From NCBI GenBank assembly GCA_023935145.1, contig CM043705.1:87702084-87766083 (forward strand): a DNA stretch of 64,000 bases, given 5' to 3'. This stretch comes from Bretschneidera sinensis. Taxonomy: Eukaryota; Streptophyta; Magnoliopsida; Brassicales; Akaniaceae. The notes below the pieces were generated by a model, which saw only the letters and a list, made by a program, of their open reading frames with translations, was not told the DNA's origin and searched no databases. Positions within the stretch are counted from its first letter, which is position 1. Every line of letters starts with the position of its first letter. This document shows positions 34,591-47,666 of the stretch, piece by piece. Both the position numbers and the translations under genes were made by a program.

Positions 34591-37500
34591 TACCTGAAGA
34601 GAAAGTAAGGCAGCTCTTAAACCAAGATAAGGATGAAAAAATCAATAATCTCTCTGGTCAGACGGTCCTGATTAAAGCCTTTACAAAACAAAACCCAAAA
34701 ATTAAAATGTGTAAATTACCAATATTACTGATAACAAAACCCTAAAACAAAAGAATTGAAGAAGAAGAAAAAGAAAAAGAAAAAGAAAATAGCAAAAGGG
34801 TCTGATACATTGAGATCTCCTCATGCAAAAATTGTGATTTGGGTATGTTTCTTGTGAAGCTTTTTTCTTTTGCTTTTTAATCTTTATTAAGTAAAAAATA
34901 AGCTGCAGAGAGCAAAAAGACTAAAAAGACCAAATTAGAAATGTTGCAGTCTGTGATATCAATCCTTTTCGACAAAGATCTTCAATACATATCACATGAT
35001 CGATACTGCTTTCTTTGTGGACATTACTGATAAAAAAATTGACACACAAATTGTACAACAAAAGCATGCATGTTTCATCAGTTAAGCTTTCCCCTGTTCT
35101 TGATATCATCTAATTAAGCTATAACTAAAGAGACTGACTGCTGGGTAAGGAAAAAAAAATCATTCTTACCTTATAATTTACAAGGAAAAAATCAAGAAAA
35201 TCCAAACGAAGAGCCCAAATTTCAATCTTTTCCTCTTTAATTGAGAGAAACAGAGACTCCCATAAATTGCAAAAGTTCGAAAGAGAGTCAAGGCTTAATA
35301 AGAGACTGTTAAAGACCAAAAAAACACCAATTAAGACAAATTAATTTTCTAACATAAATCTTTGGCGTGAAAAAAGTAAAAGGGTTAGGTGTTTAAAGTC
35401 GCAATTCTCACAATTTTCTGAGAATTTCATCAAAGCTTTTTGTTAGCAGCAGAGCGTGACTCGTCACTTTTATCCATCCACCCCATATTTTATTTTATGC
35501 AAAATTCAAATCCTTGATTGAATAAAAACTAATGGACCCTTTTCTTGTCTTAAAATACCAAAATTGCCACCATGACCAAAGGCATGCAGATTTTGAAATT
35601 CTTTTTATTGATTCGGTTTAAACCATTAATAATTTTAAAATTTTTATTGGAAATATTAATTTTTAGATTTTACACTTATATTAACGTTATTAATAAAAAT
35701 ATTTAAAATTATTAGTAAAGTTTTTAACGAATTTAAAATTTAATGATTTAAACCTGTACTAACAAATTTTTTTTTTTTTTTTTTTTTCAGGTTTTGAGAG
35801 TTCACTTCACCTTCAAAACCCATCAGTCAAAAGTAAAAAGGGGAAGAAATAGCGATGAAAGTTAATGGTAGTTTCTGTGGTTGAATGGGACCAAAAAAGC
35901 CAAAGTGAGTCAATTTTTACCAAAGTGCTTTACTTCGGGGCACAGACAGCCTTAAACCTGCATGGTCTTTTTACTAAAATATTTTAAGGCAGCCGGATTT
36001 TTCTGACGACTAAGGAAAGGAAAAGGTGAGAAAAAAAAATTAATGCTCAAATGAAAAGATGATTTTGTGATGATGAGACCACGTCGAACGAGAGAATCAG
36101 ATCCCTTTCTTTTTTGTCCTTTCGTCTCCTCATTTGTGTCAATTTTCTATTTGACCACGTCTTGATTTGTGAAAAGTGAAAAAATGTTAGACATCAAACA
36201 GTTAAAATTCAAGAAACAGTTTTTTATTTTTGATTTTTAAAAATAGTTTTTGAAAACAAAAATTGAAAACAATTTTTTGATGTTTCTGAAGAAAATATAG
36301 TTGGATAACTGTAACTCGAAAACTGTTTGCAAAACATAAAACAATGAATTTTTGTTTGGATAATTTTATTTTAAAAACCGTTTTGATACACCTTGTAATT
36401 ATTTTTAGTTTTGAGTTTAAATTTAAAATCTATATTAATTTTATTTCTCATATTTATTAAATACTTAAAAATAATTAATATTATTTTATTTTTAATATTT
36501 TTTATATACCATAAAACAAGAATGAAACAGAAAAGTGAACACTAATTTTAGGGTTATTTTTCGAAAATTATGTCAGAAAACATCAATTTGGAGTTTTCAG
36601 AAAACAGTTTTTAAAAACTGATTTTTTGAAAACTGTTTTAAAAAATTACTTATAAAAACTGTTTTCAACTTTCGAAAATTCTATCTAAACATGTCAAGAT
36701 AACTACAAGCATGTTTGCAGTTTGATTGGTTTCCTTAAACATATGATACAGCATGTAGTCTCTAAATTCTTTAAGCAATAACCTGCCATTAAAATCATAT
36801 GGGTTAACGTCTGTCACTATTAATAACAAGTTCGATAGCAATTTGAGCGTCAAGCTCAACATGTAGTAATGGAATATCAAGCAAACATGCCATAATCAAT
36901 CGATCTGTAAAAGCTTGCGGTCTACAGAATTGTGACTTGTTAGCACATATTGGTAACGAAATGCTTATTTATAACTAGTCACGAGAAGCCCAGCCCAATA
37001 ATTAAGTGCAATGCAGCCCAATTCGACTTTGAAGAACAAACAGAAGGATTCCCTATGGCCCAACGAGAAAAAGAAAAGAAGATCTGTACTTCAAAGCTTG
37101 GTACTGTTATTCCTCTTGTTTTGTTACTTAAATTTATAATAATATTTTTAATTTTTAAAAACACAGAATTTTAATTATTGATATTATTATAAATTAAATA
37201 AATAAATAAAAAACACGATCCCAAATTTTTAAAAAATTGGGACATGATAATAAATTAATACTAATTGATACTACTTAGATTCCAGCTTCAACCACTAATG
37301 ACAGTACCATTTTTGTTGTCAAATTCTCTTAATTCCTTGACTACTGCCCATCGACAAAAAATCATGCTTCTTCCTAAGAAATCAAAAGTTTTACTCCTTC
37401 AAGAATCTGTGTATGTGAAAGAACAGTGTTCATGTTGACAAAAAGTACTAATCAACTGGAAAAAAGATATTGCTTTTACAACATCTAATCCAACTTTGAT

Positions 37501-38927
37501 CCCAATTGCCTAACCCTCTCAAAGATCCTTAAAGGGTTCTTTGTTGTATTTTCCCTGTTTTTTAGACTGATACACCAAATAAGTGGGATCCCGCTTTAGT
37601 TGGAAGAATAATCTTTTTTTTGTGTGTCAACAGCTGTTGTTGTTATCATTTTCATGACGCGATTTGTGCTGACGGTTTTTAAGGCTCAAAAGTACTGACC
37701 TTCATTCACTTCATATTCATATATTCCAACTTTCTCATCTATTCTCTATTTACATTTGTACATAAAAAGTGTTTAATTTTGATGCAATGACGCATTCGGG
37801 TAACATTAGTGAGAATCCAATACCCCAAAAACCCAAAGGTTTTTCCGTAAGGTTCATTCACGGAGGGTGAATCGAGGCCTAAGATCGGGTTGCAAGGCTT
37901 AGTAGATGGACAACATGTAAATATTCTTGTATTATCTTTTGGTGATTTCGAAGGATAGAAGAGACTACGTTAACTAAACATTTTTTCATTGTAAATAAGT
38001 TGATCTCGATAGAAATCATATGTTGATTTTTTCAATGACATTTTATGATAACAAACATGTAAATGAATTTGTTTGTTAAGGAGTTTTATACTTAATTAAG
38101 AGTTCGAAGAAATCAATTTAAAAGCTTGTAAGTTGATCAAAGAACTCAAATCTAAGTTCACCAAATCAATTCATGATTACCTCATATTGTTACACAATAA
38201 TATCATATACTTGGACAACAAAAATAATAATAAAACACTTTATTATTATTGGATTTGAAATTGATTCGAATCAATATTAAATACTAATTTCTTTTGTTTG
38301 CGTTTGATTGGAACTTTTTATGATAAAATTCAATCGACCAAGTTCTTTAAGGTATACTGAGGAATTAATTTTATTTTATTTTATGTATTTGAAACTTGGT
38401 TTTTATTTTTTTGAATTTTACTATTCAACAAGACCAATTAAATAAATTCTTTAAGTAGGGTGAGAAATTACTTTTATTTATTTTTTCTAAGAAAAAATTC
38501 TGTAATAAAAAAAAATGGATTTGATATTGATACGAATATAATAAAGATTTTTCTAAAATGTTCTTATTTTTTTTTTTTACCGAATGTTAAAAAAAAAATA
38601 AAAAAAACCATTACGAGTGGTATGTAATTATGTATGTATAATTACTGTTTGCCAACGGAAGCAGCTTCGATTCCACGCGTTAGTTCACAGGTTTTCCACG
38701 TTTTCATCTGTTGGAACTTTCAAAATGGAAACAAAACCGTGTCTCTAGACAATCAAGCAGTCAAAGAATCGAATATATATATATATATATATTAATTTAT
38801 CAAAGGATCGAATATCAAACCGTGTCTACTATTTTCAAAATTTTCCTACTTGGCATGTTATTTTTCTAATCCCAAAGAAAGAAAAGTAAACCAAATTTTA
38901 AAATTGAGTAAGTATCTTTAAACCTTC
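33300..38927. other. Gene-free stretch with AT-rich repeats
   Basis: No gene was recognised. It contains a (GA)n microsatellite at 34560-34586, a poly-T at about 35767-35787, repeated GTTTTTGAAAAC and AAAACTGTTTT words on both strands at about 36185-36690 (a worn foldback element is possible), and an (AT)n run at about 38770-38790. Confidence 0.5.
34560..34586. repeat. (GA)n microsatellite
   Basis: There are about 13 uninterrupted GA units ending in GAGAAAGA. Confidence 0.95.
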
Positions 38928-38935
38928 TATATAAA
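38928..38935 (+). promoter_or_regulatory. TATA box of the gamma-glutamyl peptidase gene
   Basis: TATATAAA lies 110 bp upstream of the ATG at 39039 and is followed by a CT-rich leader. Confidence 0.7.
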
Positions 38936-39038
38936 GGCCACTCGGTACTCCTTCAACTTCCCATACCCAATAACCCTCCTCTCTGTTTTAACACTCTCAT
39001 CTCTCAAGAATTAAGTTGTGATTTTTGATAATTAAAAG

Positions 39039-40207
39039 ATGGGTAATGGGGAGAAAAGATATGCCCTATTGTTGGCTGCAAGTGATTCTGATTATGTGAA
39101 GAAAGCTTATGGAGGATACTTCAATGTTTTTGTTGCAGCTTTTGCTGAAGGAGGAGAAAAATGGGATTTGTTTAGGGTTGTTGAAGGAGAGTTTCCTGAC
39201 ATGAATGAGCTAAATAAATATGATGGGTTTGTTGTTAGTGGAAGTCCTTATGATGCTTATGGCAATGACCATTGGATTCTCAAACTTTGCTTCCTCTTGC
39301 AAACTTTGGATGCCATGGAGAAGAAAGTTCTTGGGATTTGCTTTGGTCACCAGGTAATTAATACTTATACATCGTGTACATTATTGATGTTTTTCCTTGT
39401 CCCATCACATGGTTGAAATGTCGTGTTTGGCGTAAATGCGATGAGGTAAAATAAAAAGTTTGAGTAACATAGATTGTAGTATTGTAATTTTATACAAATA
39501 CAATAAATAAAATGGAGAGTCTATGTAACTTAGACTGCAAGATTAGAATTTCATGTATTCTCTAAAAGTTTATTCATCATAATTTAAACATATATGGGTA
39601 CTAATTATATGATGGTTTTGTTAATTAATTACAGATATTATGCAGAGCATTGGGTGGAAAAGTAGGGAAAGCATATACAGGGTGGGATATTGGGTTACGG
39701 AGAGTTAAGATAGTGGATGATTTATCACCCTATTGCAGCATCCTTGATGACTCAGATGAAATCCCAAGTTCTTTGACCATCATTGAGTGTCACCAAGATG
39801 AGGTATGGGAGGTGCCTTTAGGTGCTCAAGTGATTGCATTTTCAGACAAAACTGGTGTGGAGATGTTCACAATTGGAGATCACATTCTTGGCATTCAAGG
39901 CCACCCTGAATACACCAAAGATATTCTCTATAACCTCATCGATCGTCTTCTCAATAACAATTCCATAGAGGTTTATTATATATAATTTAATGATTTTTTT
40001 TTATAAAAAAAATACAATTGAACTTAGCTTTATTTTTGTTTTATGATCAATCTTTTATATAATTTCTAATCATTTTTATTGTTGTTTGATATTTGATGAT
40101 GATTACAGAGCGCATTCGCGAAAAACGTTAAGCTTGGATTAGAGAAAGTTGAACCAAACAAGAAGTGTTGGGAAAAGATTTGTAGGAATTTTCTGAAAAG
40201 AAGATAG
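39039..40207 (+). CDS. GGP: Gamma-glutamyl peptidase, class I glutamine amidotransferase fold
   Basis: Three exons, 39039-39353, 39635-39970 and 40109-40207, join in phase 0 with GT-AG introns and encode 249 residues. The nucleophile is Cys101 in GICFGHQ, and His195 and Glu197 in GHPEY complete the triad. [10 protein letters not shown] and [14 protein letters not shown] match the GGP subfamily. There is no transit or signal peptide, so the protein is expected in the cytosol. Plant GGPs remove the gamma-glutamyl residue from glutathione conjugates, as in glucosinolate or camalexin synthesis and general glutathione turnover; the exact substrate here is not visible. The first intron falls within the nucleophile motif, after GHQ. 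The frame is intact and the length is normal (~250). Other class I amidotransferase-like functions are possible but less likely. Confidence 0.95.
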
Positions 40208-41562
40208 ATTAATTGATTATTATCTTTTTTTTTCCTGTTTAATTAATAATCATATGTAATGTTCTTGTATTTGTTTTGTAACTTTTTTTTACCAAGTATT
40301 TCTAGGTGTTATGCTTCTTGAAACTGACCCCATATGGTTAGCATAGATATGTGAAATGAAGTGTATGCAGTACTATTCTTGATATATAAAAGAAAGGTAT
40401 TTAGCAATTATCCACAAATTTCAATTAAATTCTATAGAAAAGTTAGCCAAATTACAAGTGGCAAAAGTTAAATTACTTTATGCTAAGGCTGTATGAGATT
40501 CAATTATATTCAGCTATGAAATAATTAAAGTTTCACAAAATAAAAAAGCAATGAAATAATTAGAGGGTCCAGGCTTGTCCTTAATTAGAACCCAAAAGCA
40601 TAGTTTGGTGTAGCATTAAACATTTCATCTAATGAAATAAATTGAATGGACTTTTTATAGTTTTATACTAAACCATCCTCTTGTTTCGGGTGAGTCTCAA
40701 TTAAAGTTCAGCATTTTAAATTGAGATAATTAAATCTTTGCATAGTATCATATGCTAAAATATATAACACATTTTGTCTTAAACGATCTTTATTCACAAA
40801 TTATAGGGGTAAAAAGTCACCTTCACCTCTTCCATTCGTAGAGCCTGGGTTAAACCAAACGAATTAGATGATTCTTAGGTCTAAGTTGAAAAGATAGAAG
40901 TCTAATTTTCAGATTATTAATTGTATTTTCTCATATCTAAGTTCTAACTCTTTCCTTCTTTTTAAAAGTTTCAGGTAAATTCTTTTCATTCGGCAATATA
41001 CTCTTAATTATGCACATTAAAATTTGTTTAATTTTTATTTAATTTTTAGTTCATATAAAATAGATGCATATCAAAAGCATAATACAATTTTCATTGTTTG
41101 ATTTCTTTAAAGAAAAAAAATTCTTATTGTGACTTTTTTTTATCTTCCAAACATGCTTCGTTAAATACATATATTAAGTATAGACTTAGTATAAAGTTAT
41201 CACAAAACCAATGAGGCAATATAGAATGTTTTGAATTTACTTACTTAAATCAATCAATAGAAAGAACAGTGATGTAAGAGGGAGAATAAAAATGACCGTA
41301 AAAGCTTGATAGAAAAAAAAATGATAACGAATTAGCGAATAAGAAAATAAATAACAAATTATTCGCATTATGCATGATGATGCATGCTTTCTAATCATAT
41401 CTTTTAATACACTAATAGATAAAGAGTTTTAACTCATTTAGGAATGTGTAATCCTAATTAAATTTAATAACTCGTGTTGTTTCATTTCGAAAAAAAATTT
41501 CCGGTATCTCTCTTTAGTCTTTCAAGTACACGATTTAAATTCGGTGTTATATCCTAATGGAG
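40208..41562. other. Gene-free AT-rich stretch
   Basis: It includes the GGP 3' UTR near 40208-40290. No further features were recognised. Confidence 0.6.
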
Positions 41563-42060
41563 AAGAGCTTTATTTGTATTTTGCAGCGAGCGAAGTATCC
41601 GTAGCTTCAATCCTCTTAAGGGAATAAGACAAGGTACAAAGATCGATTTATTATGTTAACCGAGTACTTCAGATCGTAAAACACGATGCCAATAACTTGA
41701 AAAGTTGGCATTCGTTGTAACCATATCAACCCGAAAGCTACGACCCTATTTCCAATGGCATCCCATCAATGTGCTGATAGATCATTATCTGAAAACAAAT
41801 TCCAAAAACTTAACCTATTAGGATGATTTGTAAAGTGGCCTAGGTACAAGCCGCATCCTACAATCAATGCCCAAGCGCTAACCGATTTTATTATCTAGTG
41901 CGCATTCCTTAAAAGGGCGGTAAAAGAACAAAAAAACAAAGGAACAACAAAAGCAATAGAGTTGAAAGCTCTTTGTTGACGATTCCTGTACTGCTATGGG
42001 GAGTGGTGCAGGCCTCATCATGATCAGTCCTGGAGAGTTCACACAAGCTTTTCAAAGCAA
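41563..42060 (+). pseudogene. Fragment of a Tat-type gypsy pol (RNase H and second RNase H)
   Basis: Short stretches in shifting frames read LYLAASEVSVASILLRE, then a KLRPYFQWHPINVL-like segment, QALTDFI, and finally LFVDDSCTAMGSGAGLIMISPGEF. These follow the order RNase H, linker, archaeal-type RNase H seen in the element at 18.4-29.3 kb. No LTR, gag or integrase is nearby. It is an old internal fragment and, by its different residues, not a copy of the large element. Several stops and shifts are present. Confidence 0.75.
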
Positions 42061-42250
42061 TTTAAAAAACCAGCTTTACAAAACCCCAACCAAAAACCCA
42101 GATTAATTAAAGTTTTTTTTGCTTAAATTAGCTAGTTCTCATGTCATTTTTTAATTTGTATTTCCCCTGATCTGTAGTAACACACTCAACTTTTAATGAT
42201 AAAAAAAAAAAAAAAGCAAGAAAGACTACTGAGACCTTAATCAATAAAAA

Positions 42251-42434
42251 GAGTGATTGCGCCTCCAGAGTATATGGTGCAGTGGTAAATTCGATTTTTG
42301 AAATGACGATTTTTTCGTGAGGTCTCGGGTTTGAGTTCTGGTATTATGCTGCACATCTTGCGATTTGCATCTTCTACAGGGTCCTAAGATAAAGATTGTG
42401 AGGGCCGTCGTAATGGTCCGTTATCCAAAAAAAT
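42251..42434 (+). mobile_element. tRNA-derived SINE
   Basis: A box A-like ATGGTGCAGTGGTAA at 42274-42288 and a box B-like GGGTTTGAGTTC at 42327-42338 are spaced about 40 nt apart, as in tRNA-derived pol III promoters. A unique-looking body ends in GGTCCGTTATCC and an A-rich tail (AAAAAAATAAAAATAAATT) from about 42426. The A-rich word AATAAAAA at about 42243 and in the tail could be target duplications, but this is ambiguous in such sequence. It is not an intact tRNA gene, since no cloverleaf or CCA-side stem is evident. Confidence 0.65.
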
Positions 42435-44290
42435 AAAAATAAATTAAAAGTATTTAATTTTGACAATTTCATTCTTTAATGGGATATTTCACGTGATGCA
42501 AATGTAGCATTTAATTAGGTATTATATGAATTAACTGCTAAGAGTTAATTATCTTAAAGTGTTAATTGAGAATCTATAAAAACCCAAAAAGAATAAATAA
42601 GCTATGTCCAACTAAGGAAACGATTTTAGAATATTGGGATTTCTTTTTTCAGTATATAAACTGATGCATATTGCAATGAGAATAGAATTAGAACCTTATT
42701 CTTAATGATATACTAAAAAAAGAAATACAGTTGGTAGAAGAACTTAGGAATTTTTGGAAAGTATGGCTTGCGATAGCGACAGTGCTTTTAAAAAATTCTT
42801 TGTTTTTGTCTACTTGAAGTACAATATTGCTTTCATCCATATGCAACTGGAGTTTCTAAAACAACTTTTTTTTAGTAACAGAAATTAGAACAAACTTCTT
42901 TAATAAGGGAAAAAAGGGTTTATAATAAAATTTAAAAGTTCAAGAATAAATTTTAATAAATTCAATTTGTGTAAGAAAATCTATTAATTGTTATTTTATC
43001 AAATACTAAATAATTTTTAGCTTTACTGTTGTTTTATTAATATATATTTTTAAAAATCATTTTGTAAATCACAAACAGAAACATTTGCTTAACCAAACAA
43101 TATTTGAAAGTATTTTTTTTAATAGAATAAGAAGAAAACTCACCTTAGCATATCATATTGCTGGCTGCGGAGAATATAGGTTAGAATAAATCCTTACAGA
43201 TTAACGGATGCTTAAAATCAATGTATTTAAATGATTAATCAGTGGAGTATGTAAAGAATCTAGAAAGATAGATGATATGTGTTTGCGGTTGTGTTTGTGT
43301 GGAATAAAACATAAAGATTTTATAACAAAATATGTAACACACACACCTCTTCTCTAATTAGCAGGTCCAAGTTCAGATCACTCCAGCCTCAGTTATCTCA
43401 GCCTTTATGTTATGCAATGCAATGTATCCTTCGATAAGCATGGTAGCCTTTTTTCGTTACAGAAGAAGGAAGAAAGAAAGCATATGCATCTTTATAATGG
43501 GTTCTCACCTGAAAAAAATATATAAAATCAAAGCTTATTCATTATTTTAAGCACCTGATATGACCCCTAAGAAAAACGAAATGTAAAAAGTAAAAACTTT
43601 ACAATGTTAATTAGATATTTGTTCAACAATCTACTTTATAATAATTTTGGTACATCAATCTAAAAGAAAACTTGTCAATATCTTAAACTCATGATATTAA
43701 ATGCATCATATTTAACAGGTAAAAATATAAAAATAATTATTACCACTAAATGTGATAACTTATCATAAAAATATTATTATTTTATTAACATTTTTACGAT
43801 ATCTTGTTTTAACGCAAGGCACAGTAGAATTTTAAGGAAATAAGCTCACTGCAGGGTTCAAGTTTAATATTTCTAAGTTTGGCAAAGATCAAAGAACCTG
43901 GAATCAACGAACCAATCACAAATAGAAACCTTACAAGAGCATTAAATGCTTCCAAGAAATAATTCTCTATTTTCTTTTCCTCTCGTGCCCCACCAAACTT
44001 GTATACAAACTACAGAATTTATTTGTGAAATACAACCCAACACGCAAAAATCAGTTACATGAATTCTCAAATGTTACAAGGCCTACAAGAAGCAGATTCT
44101 GGGAAAAATTAACACAGAGAATTACATTTTGGTGAATGATTAAGAATGAAAAAGGGTAAAGGGTGAGGTGTGTTTTCTCCTTTTAGTTATGACCCGGTTT
44201 CTTGGTAAGAACAAAATACAAAAATGACCGATCGAATACAACAAGATTGCCGATACAAATTATGCAGTTACGATAGCTTGCTGATGTAAA
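42435..44290. other. Gene-free stretch downstream of the ASHR3 pseudogene
   Basis: No gene was seen. The part nearest 44290 may include the 3' UTR of the minus-strand SET gene. The rest is AT-rich. Confidence 0.5.
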
Positions 44291-45667
44291 TCATAAAGTT
44301 ATGATAGCTAAGCAAGCAGTAGAAGACCTCCTGCGTTTTGAACCCCAGCAAAGGTCCAACTTACCGATTTTCTTTCTGAACCCAAGATAGCCATGACAGT
44401 TTTGAGCACCACAATAGCACTTCACCTCGGGCCCAAATTGCACAAATCTAAAAAAATTATTAAAAAAAAAAAGAGATAGGATTTTAATAATTGCAACTTG
44501 CATTTCAAAGAAACAGTCTCCTGAGCCCCAAGTTTGGAAATTTCGACATACTATTCTGATTCAAAACTGTATGCACTATGTCATAAACTCCCAGAACAGA
44601 GTGCTAGGTTAAGTCTTTCATAAATATGGAAGCTGCTGTGTATTTCATTTCACCATGAAACATAATAAAAATTACCAATTTACTCCTAATCTTCCTGTAC
44701 TACAAACTTTGAGGAATTGGCTACATGAATAAAGCAAAATGTTTCCATCTTTTTTTTTTTTATTTATGAACCAACAGAATTCTCAGGCAAGGTTCAGAAA
44801 GATTAAGAATTTTCCCTTGTTTTAGCATTTAGTTACTGTAGTTCTAAGTTCATAAAAATTGAGAATAATAAAAGAAAAAATCAGTGTCAAAGACTACAAG
44901 GCCAACATGTCCACATCAAAATTCATATGCCTGCCTAGCTACTTATGCAACATGCTCTTTAATATCACAAAATATGACATTAGAAAAAGGGATTGTGTAA
45001 GCACAACTGAGATTTACCTGTAATCATATGTCGGCGGCTCTCCTATTTCTATTGACCGAGCAGCAAAGACGCCCACACGAGTCTCCCCCTCAACTTGCCT
45101 GACAGAATAATAAAATGAAATGGTTAAGACCACGTACTGTGTCTAGTTTTACTATATCTATATCCAGCAGATATAAATTATGTTTTCTCTGCCTGTAAAC
45201 TGTTTCCCAATCACTGAAAAACAGGTAACAACTCATACTGCATCAAAGAATGGCAGGGATATGTTTACACAACTTAACCTAATAAACACATTCAAAGAGC
45301 TACTGTTCATGTTTAACTAGTAGTCCAGGACAAGAACAAAGCACTGGTAAAATTTCCTGTAGATAGCCATAATACAGGACTAAAATTGGAATCTGTGAGT
45401 TCACAAGTTGAAGCCACAACTTGAATCTGTCAAAAGCATGAACTGTGGATACAAAATGCCTTAGAAGATGTCCATAGATCCAAAGCTGTATCTAAAGAAC
45501 ACTAGCATATTGATTAATGGTTAGTGACATCTAGGATAAACTTCCTCGAGAAAGAAATATCAGGTTCCACATTTATGTTTTACTGGTAACATCAAATGAG
45601 CACAAGTTTCTACAATTCCTGAACAGCCATAGAATATAAAAGTAGCGATACTAATACTAACCAATTT

Positions 45668-45890
45668 TCCAATGGGATGCACCTATGCTGCTCTGACTCT
45701 TCATTTTACTTGGAGTATTCGTGTTGGACACGTATCCGAAACATGTTCAATAATGTGGGTATGACACTTGGACCCTCCAAATCAATGAAAAATTATTAAA
45801 AAAAATAGAATAGTGCCTGTGTGAGACATGTACCAACATCCGGCACCCGCACCCAAGTCCGAGTAACATAGGGTTGCACCCATTTGGTAC
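45668..45890. mobile_element. MITE in intron 9 of the ASHR3 pseudogene
   Basis: The left end, CCAATGGGATGCACCTATG, and the reverse complement of the right end, CCAAATGGGTGCAACCCTATG, form imperfect terminal inverted repeats. The interior carries GTTGGACACGTATCCG and CATCCGGCACCCGCACCC-type words that I associate with an abundant plant repeat. Length is about 220 bp. The target duplication was not resolved. Confidence 0.55.
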
Positions 45891-46595
45891 CATATATAGT
45901 ATATTAACTTCATCAATAAAAAATACTAACCACTTTTCCAGAATACAGTTGGGATCACAGCTGTGATTTAAAACGCGAGATGAATTCCCCTTGAAAGTAG
46001 CATCAATTGTAAAATCTTTTCGACTTTCGCACATGTAAAAGTTCTCCCCACCTCTGTACTTCATGTCCCAAAGCCTTTGCTTACATAAAGCATCATCAAT
46101 AACTGAAACAGTAAGGGCAATCATTTAATTAATACTCATCACTTCAGAAACATGTAAAGATATGAAATGCATACACCTCTCATGCTTCTAGATGCCATAA
46201 TCAACAACCATTAATGAAATCAGACGTTTAGACAAGCACCAAATCATGTCTCACCAGTAGCATTTATAGTATTTTGACAGGAAAAGAGACAACAAAACAA
46301 TGTCTGTTGCATCTGAGAGTCAAAACAATGTATATTCACCTGGGTATGTATTTAAGCAAGAAACAATTGAATCTTAGACAATGGCTGCTTAAATACATAT
46401 GAGGTTTGCTTGTTAAAAGGTTTTAACTATTTTCTACTCAAAATGTTAAACAGCTTAAGGGTCAACAAATGAATCATACAAATTCACAGATGATTGCATG
46501 CAATAATCAGCCAATATGAGAAGAAAAAAAAGATAAAGTGGTAACCTACTTAACAAGACGAAATTTCAAAAGATAAAGCATGGTTCAATATGTAA

Positions 46596-46604
<9 letters not shown>

Positions 46605-46634
<30 letters not shown>
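46605..46634. repeat. (AC)n microsatellite in intron 8 of the ASHR3 pseudogene
   Basis: About 14-15 AC units are preceded by a short (TA)n run. It lies just after exon 8. Confidence 0.95.
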
Positions 46635-46638
<4 letters not shown>

Positions 46639-47495
46639 AGCTAAAAATGAATGAATGAAACTACCTTCCCCAATATACTCAGATTACAAAATCTCCCTTA
46701 TTAATAGGTTCAGCAGCCTCTACTCCCCAACCACAAAGCTCAGTCTGAAAAGGAAAAGAAGCATTCACATGTGAAAGAACAACTGACAGATCATTTCATG
46801 TATCTGAACGGGGGATGCAATTCAGAGATCAAGATATCCCTCTAAATGATTTTTAAGAAAAACCTAAAAAATAAAAGATATAACCAGTGAAGACAAAATA
46901 TTTTCTGATCATACAACATAATTTGAGAAAAAGAGTAACTGATGCAGTCACAAAATAAAATTCCGTACCTTGACAATCTTGATCTTCTTCTCCTTGCGAA
47001 ATGGCCTGTTGTTGCAGGCTTCAGAGCAACGGCAAACCCTAGAGCAGCTTATGCATTGAACTCTAATAGATGATATGTTAATGTTATAATGCTAACACAT
47101 AGCAAACTGAAACACTAAAATTGTTTATATAACATAACCACTGAGCATTGTAGGGTCAACTGATGCATCTGTATATCTGAATAGAAGATGATAAATATTA
47201 ACTTCTGCGAAAAGAAAATGGCAGAAAATGTAACTGTTTAACAAGGTTTGGTAAGAACAATTATTTCGGAGAAAAAGTATTCTCACTGTAAAGTGTGATA
47301 GAAAATTAAAAGAAATTCTATAGTAATTAAAAAAGACCTTTTGTTCATTTAAAAACTTACAAACTGGTAACAAGTCAAAACTTGGATAATAATGCAGCAA
47401 TACCTGCAGACAATCCTCAGAACATGTGGTACTACAACCTGTGCATCCAACATCATCATTGGCATCATCACGCTTCTTCTTGACAAGGTAAATAT

Positions 47496-47666
47496 CTATT
47501 TCAATTAAGGCTGGTTCCATGATAAGATAAATATGTAACAATGAGGATCATTAATATTAAAACAAACTTATCATATGTCAAAAAGTCGAGTGATTATCTC
47601 ATCAAAGAACAATACTTGGTATTTCTGGACGTGTTTGAATGCTAACAGATATCATACAAAGGATAC
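47496..47666 (-). other. U12-type (minor spliceosome) intron of ASHR3
   Basis: The donor reads GTATCCTTTG at 47666-47657, matching the strict U12 5' site RTATCCTTT. A branch-point motif, CCTTAAT, at 47510-47504 matches CCTTRAY and lies 9 nt before the AG at 47497-47496. The intron is 171 nt and interrupts the Asn codon of HIRRNIYLVKKK. All other introns of the gene have ordinary U2-type ends apart from the damaged intron 2 donor. Confidence 0.75.

Noticed and set aside
42274..42338. tRNA gene
   Set aside because: Box A- and B-like motifs exist, but there is no convincing acceptor or anticodon stem and a SINE body with an A-rich tail follows.
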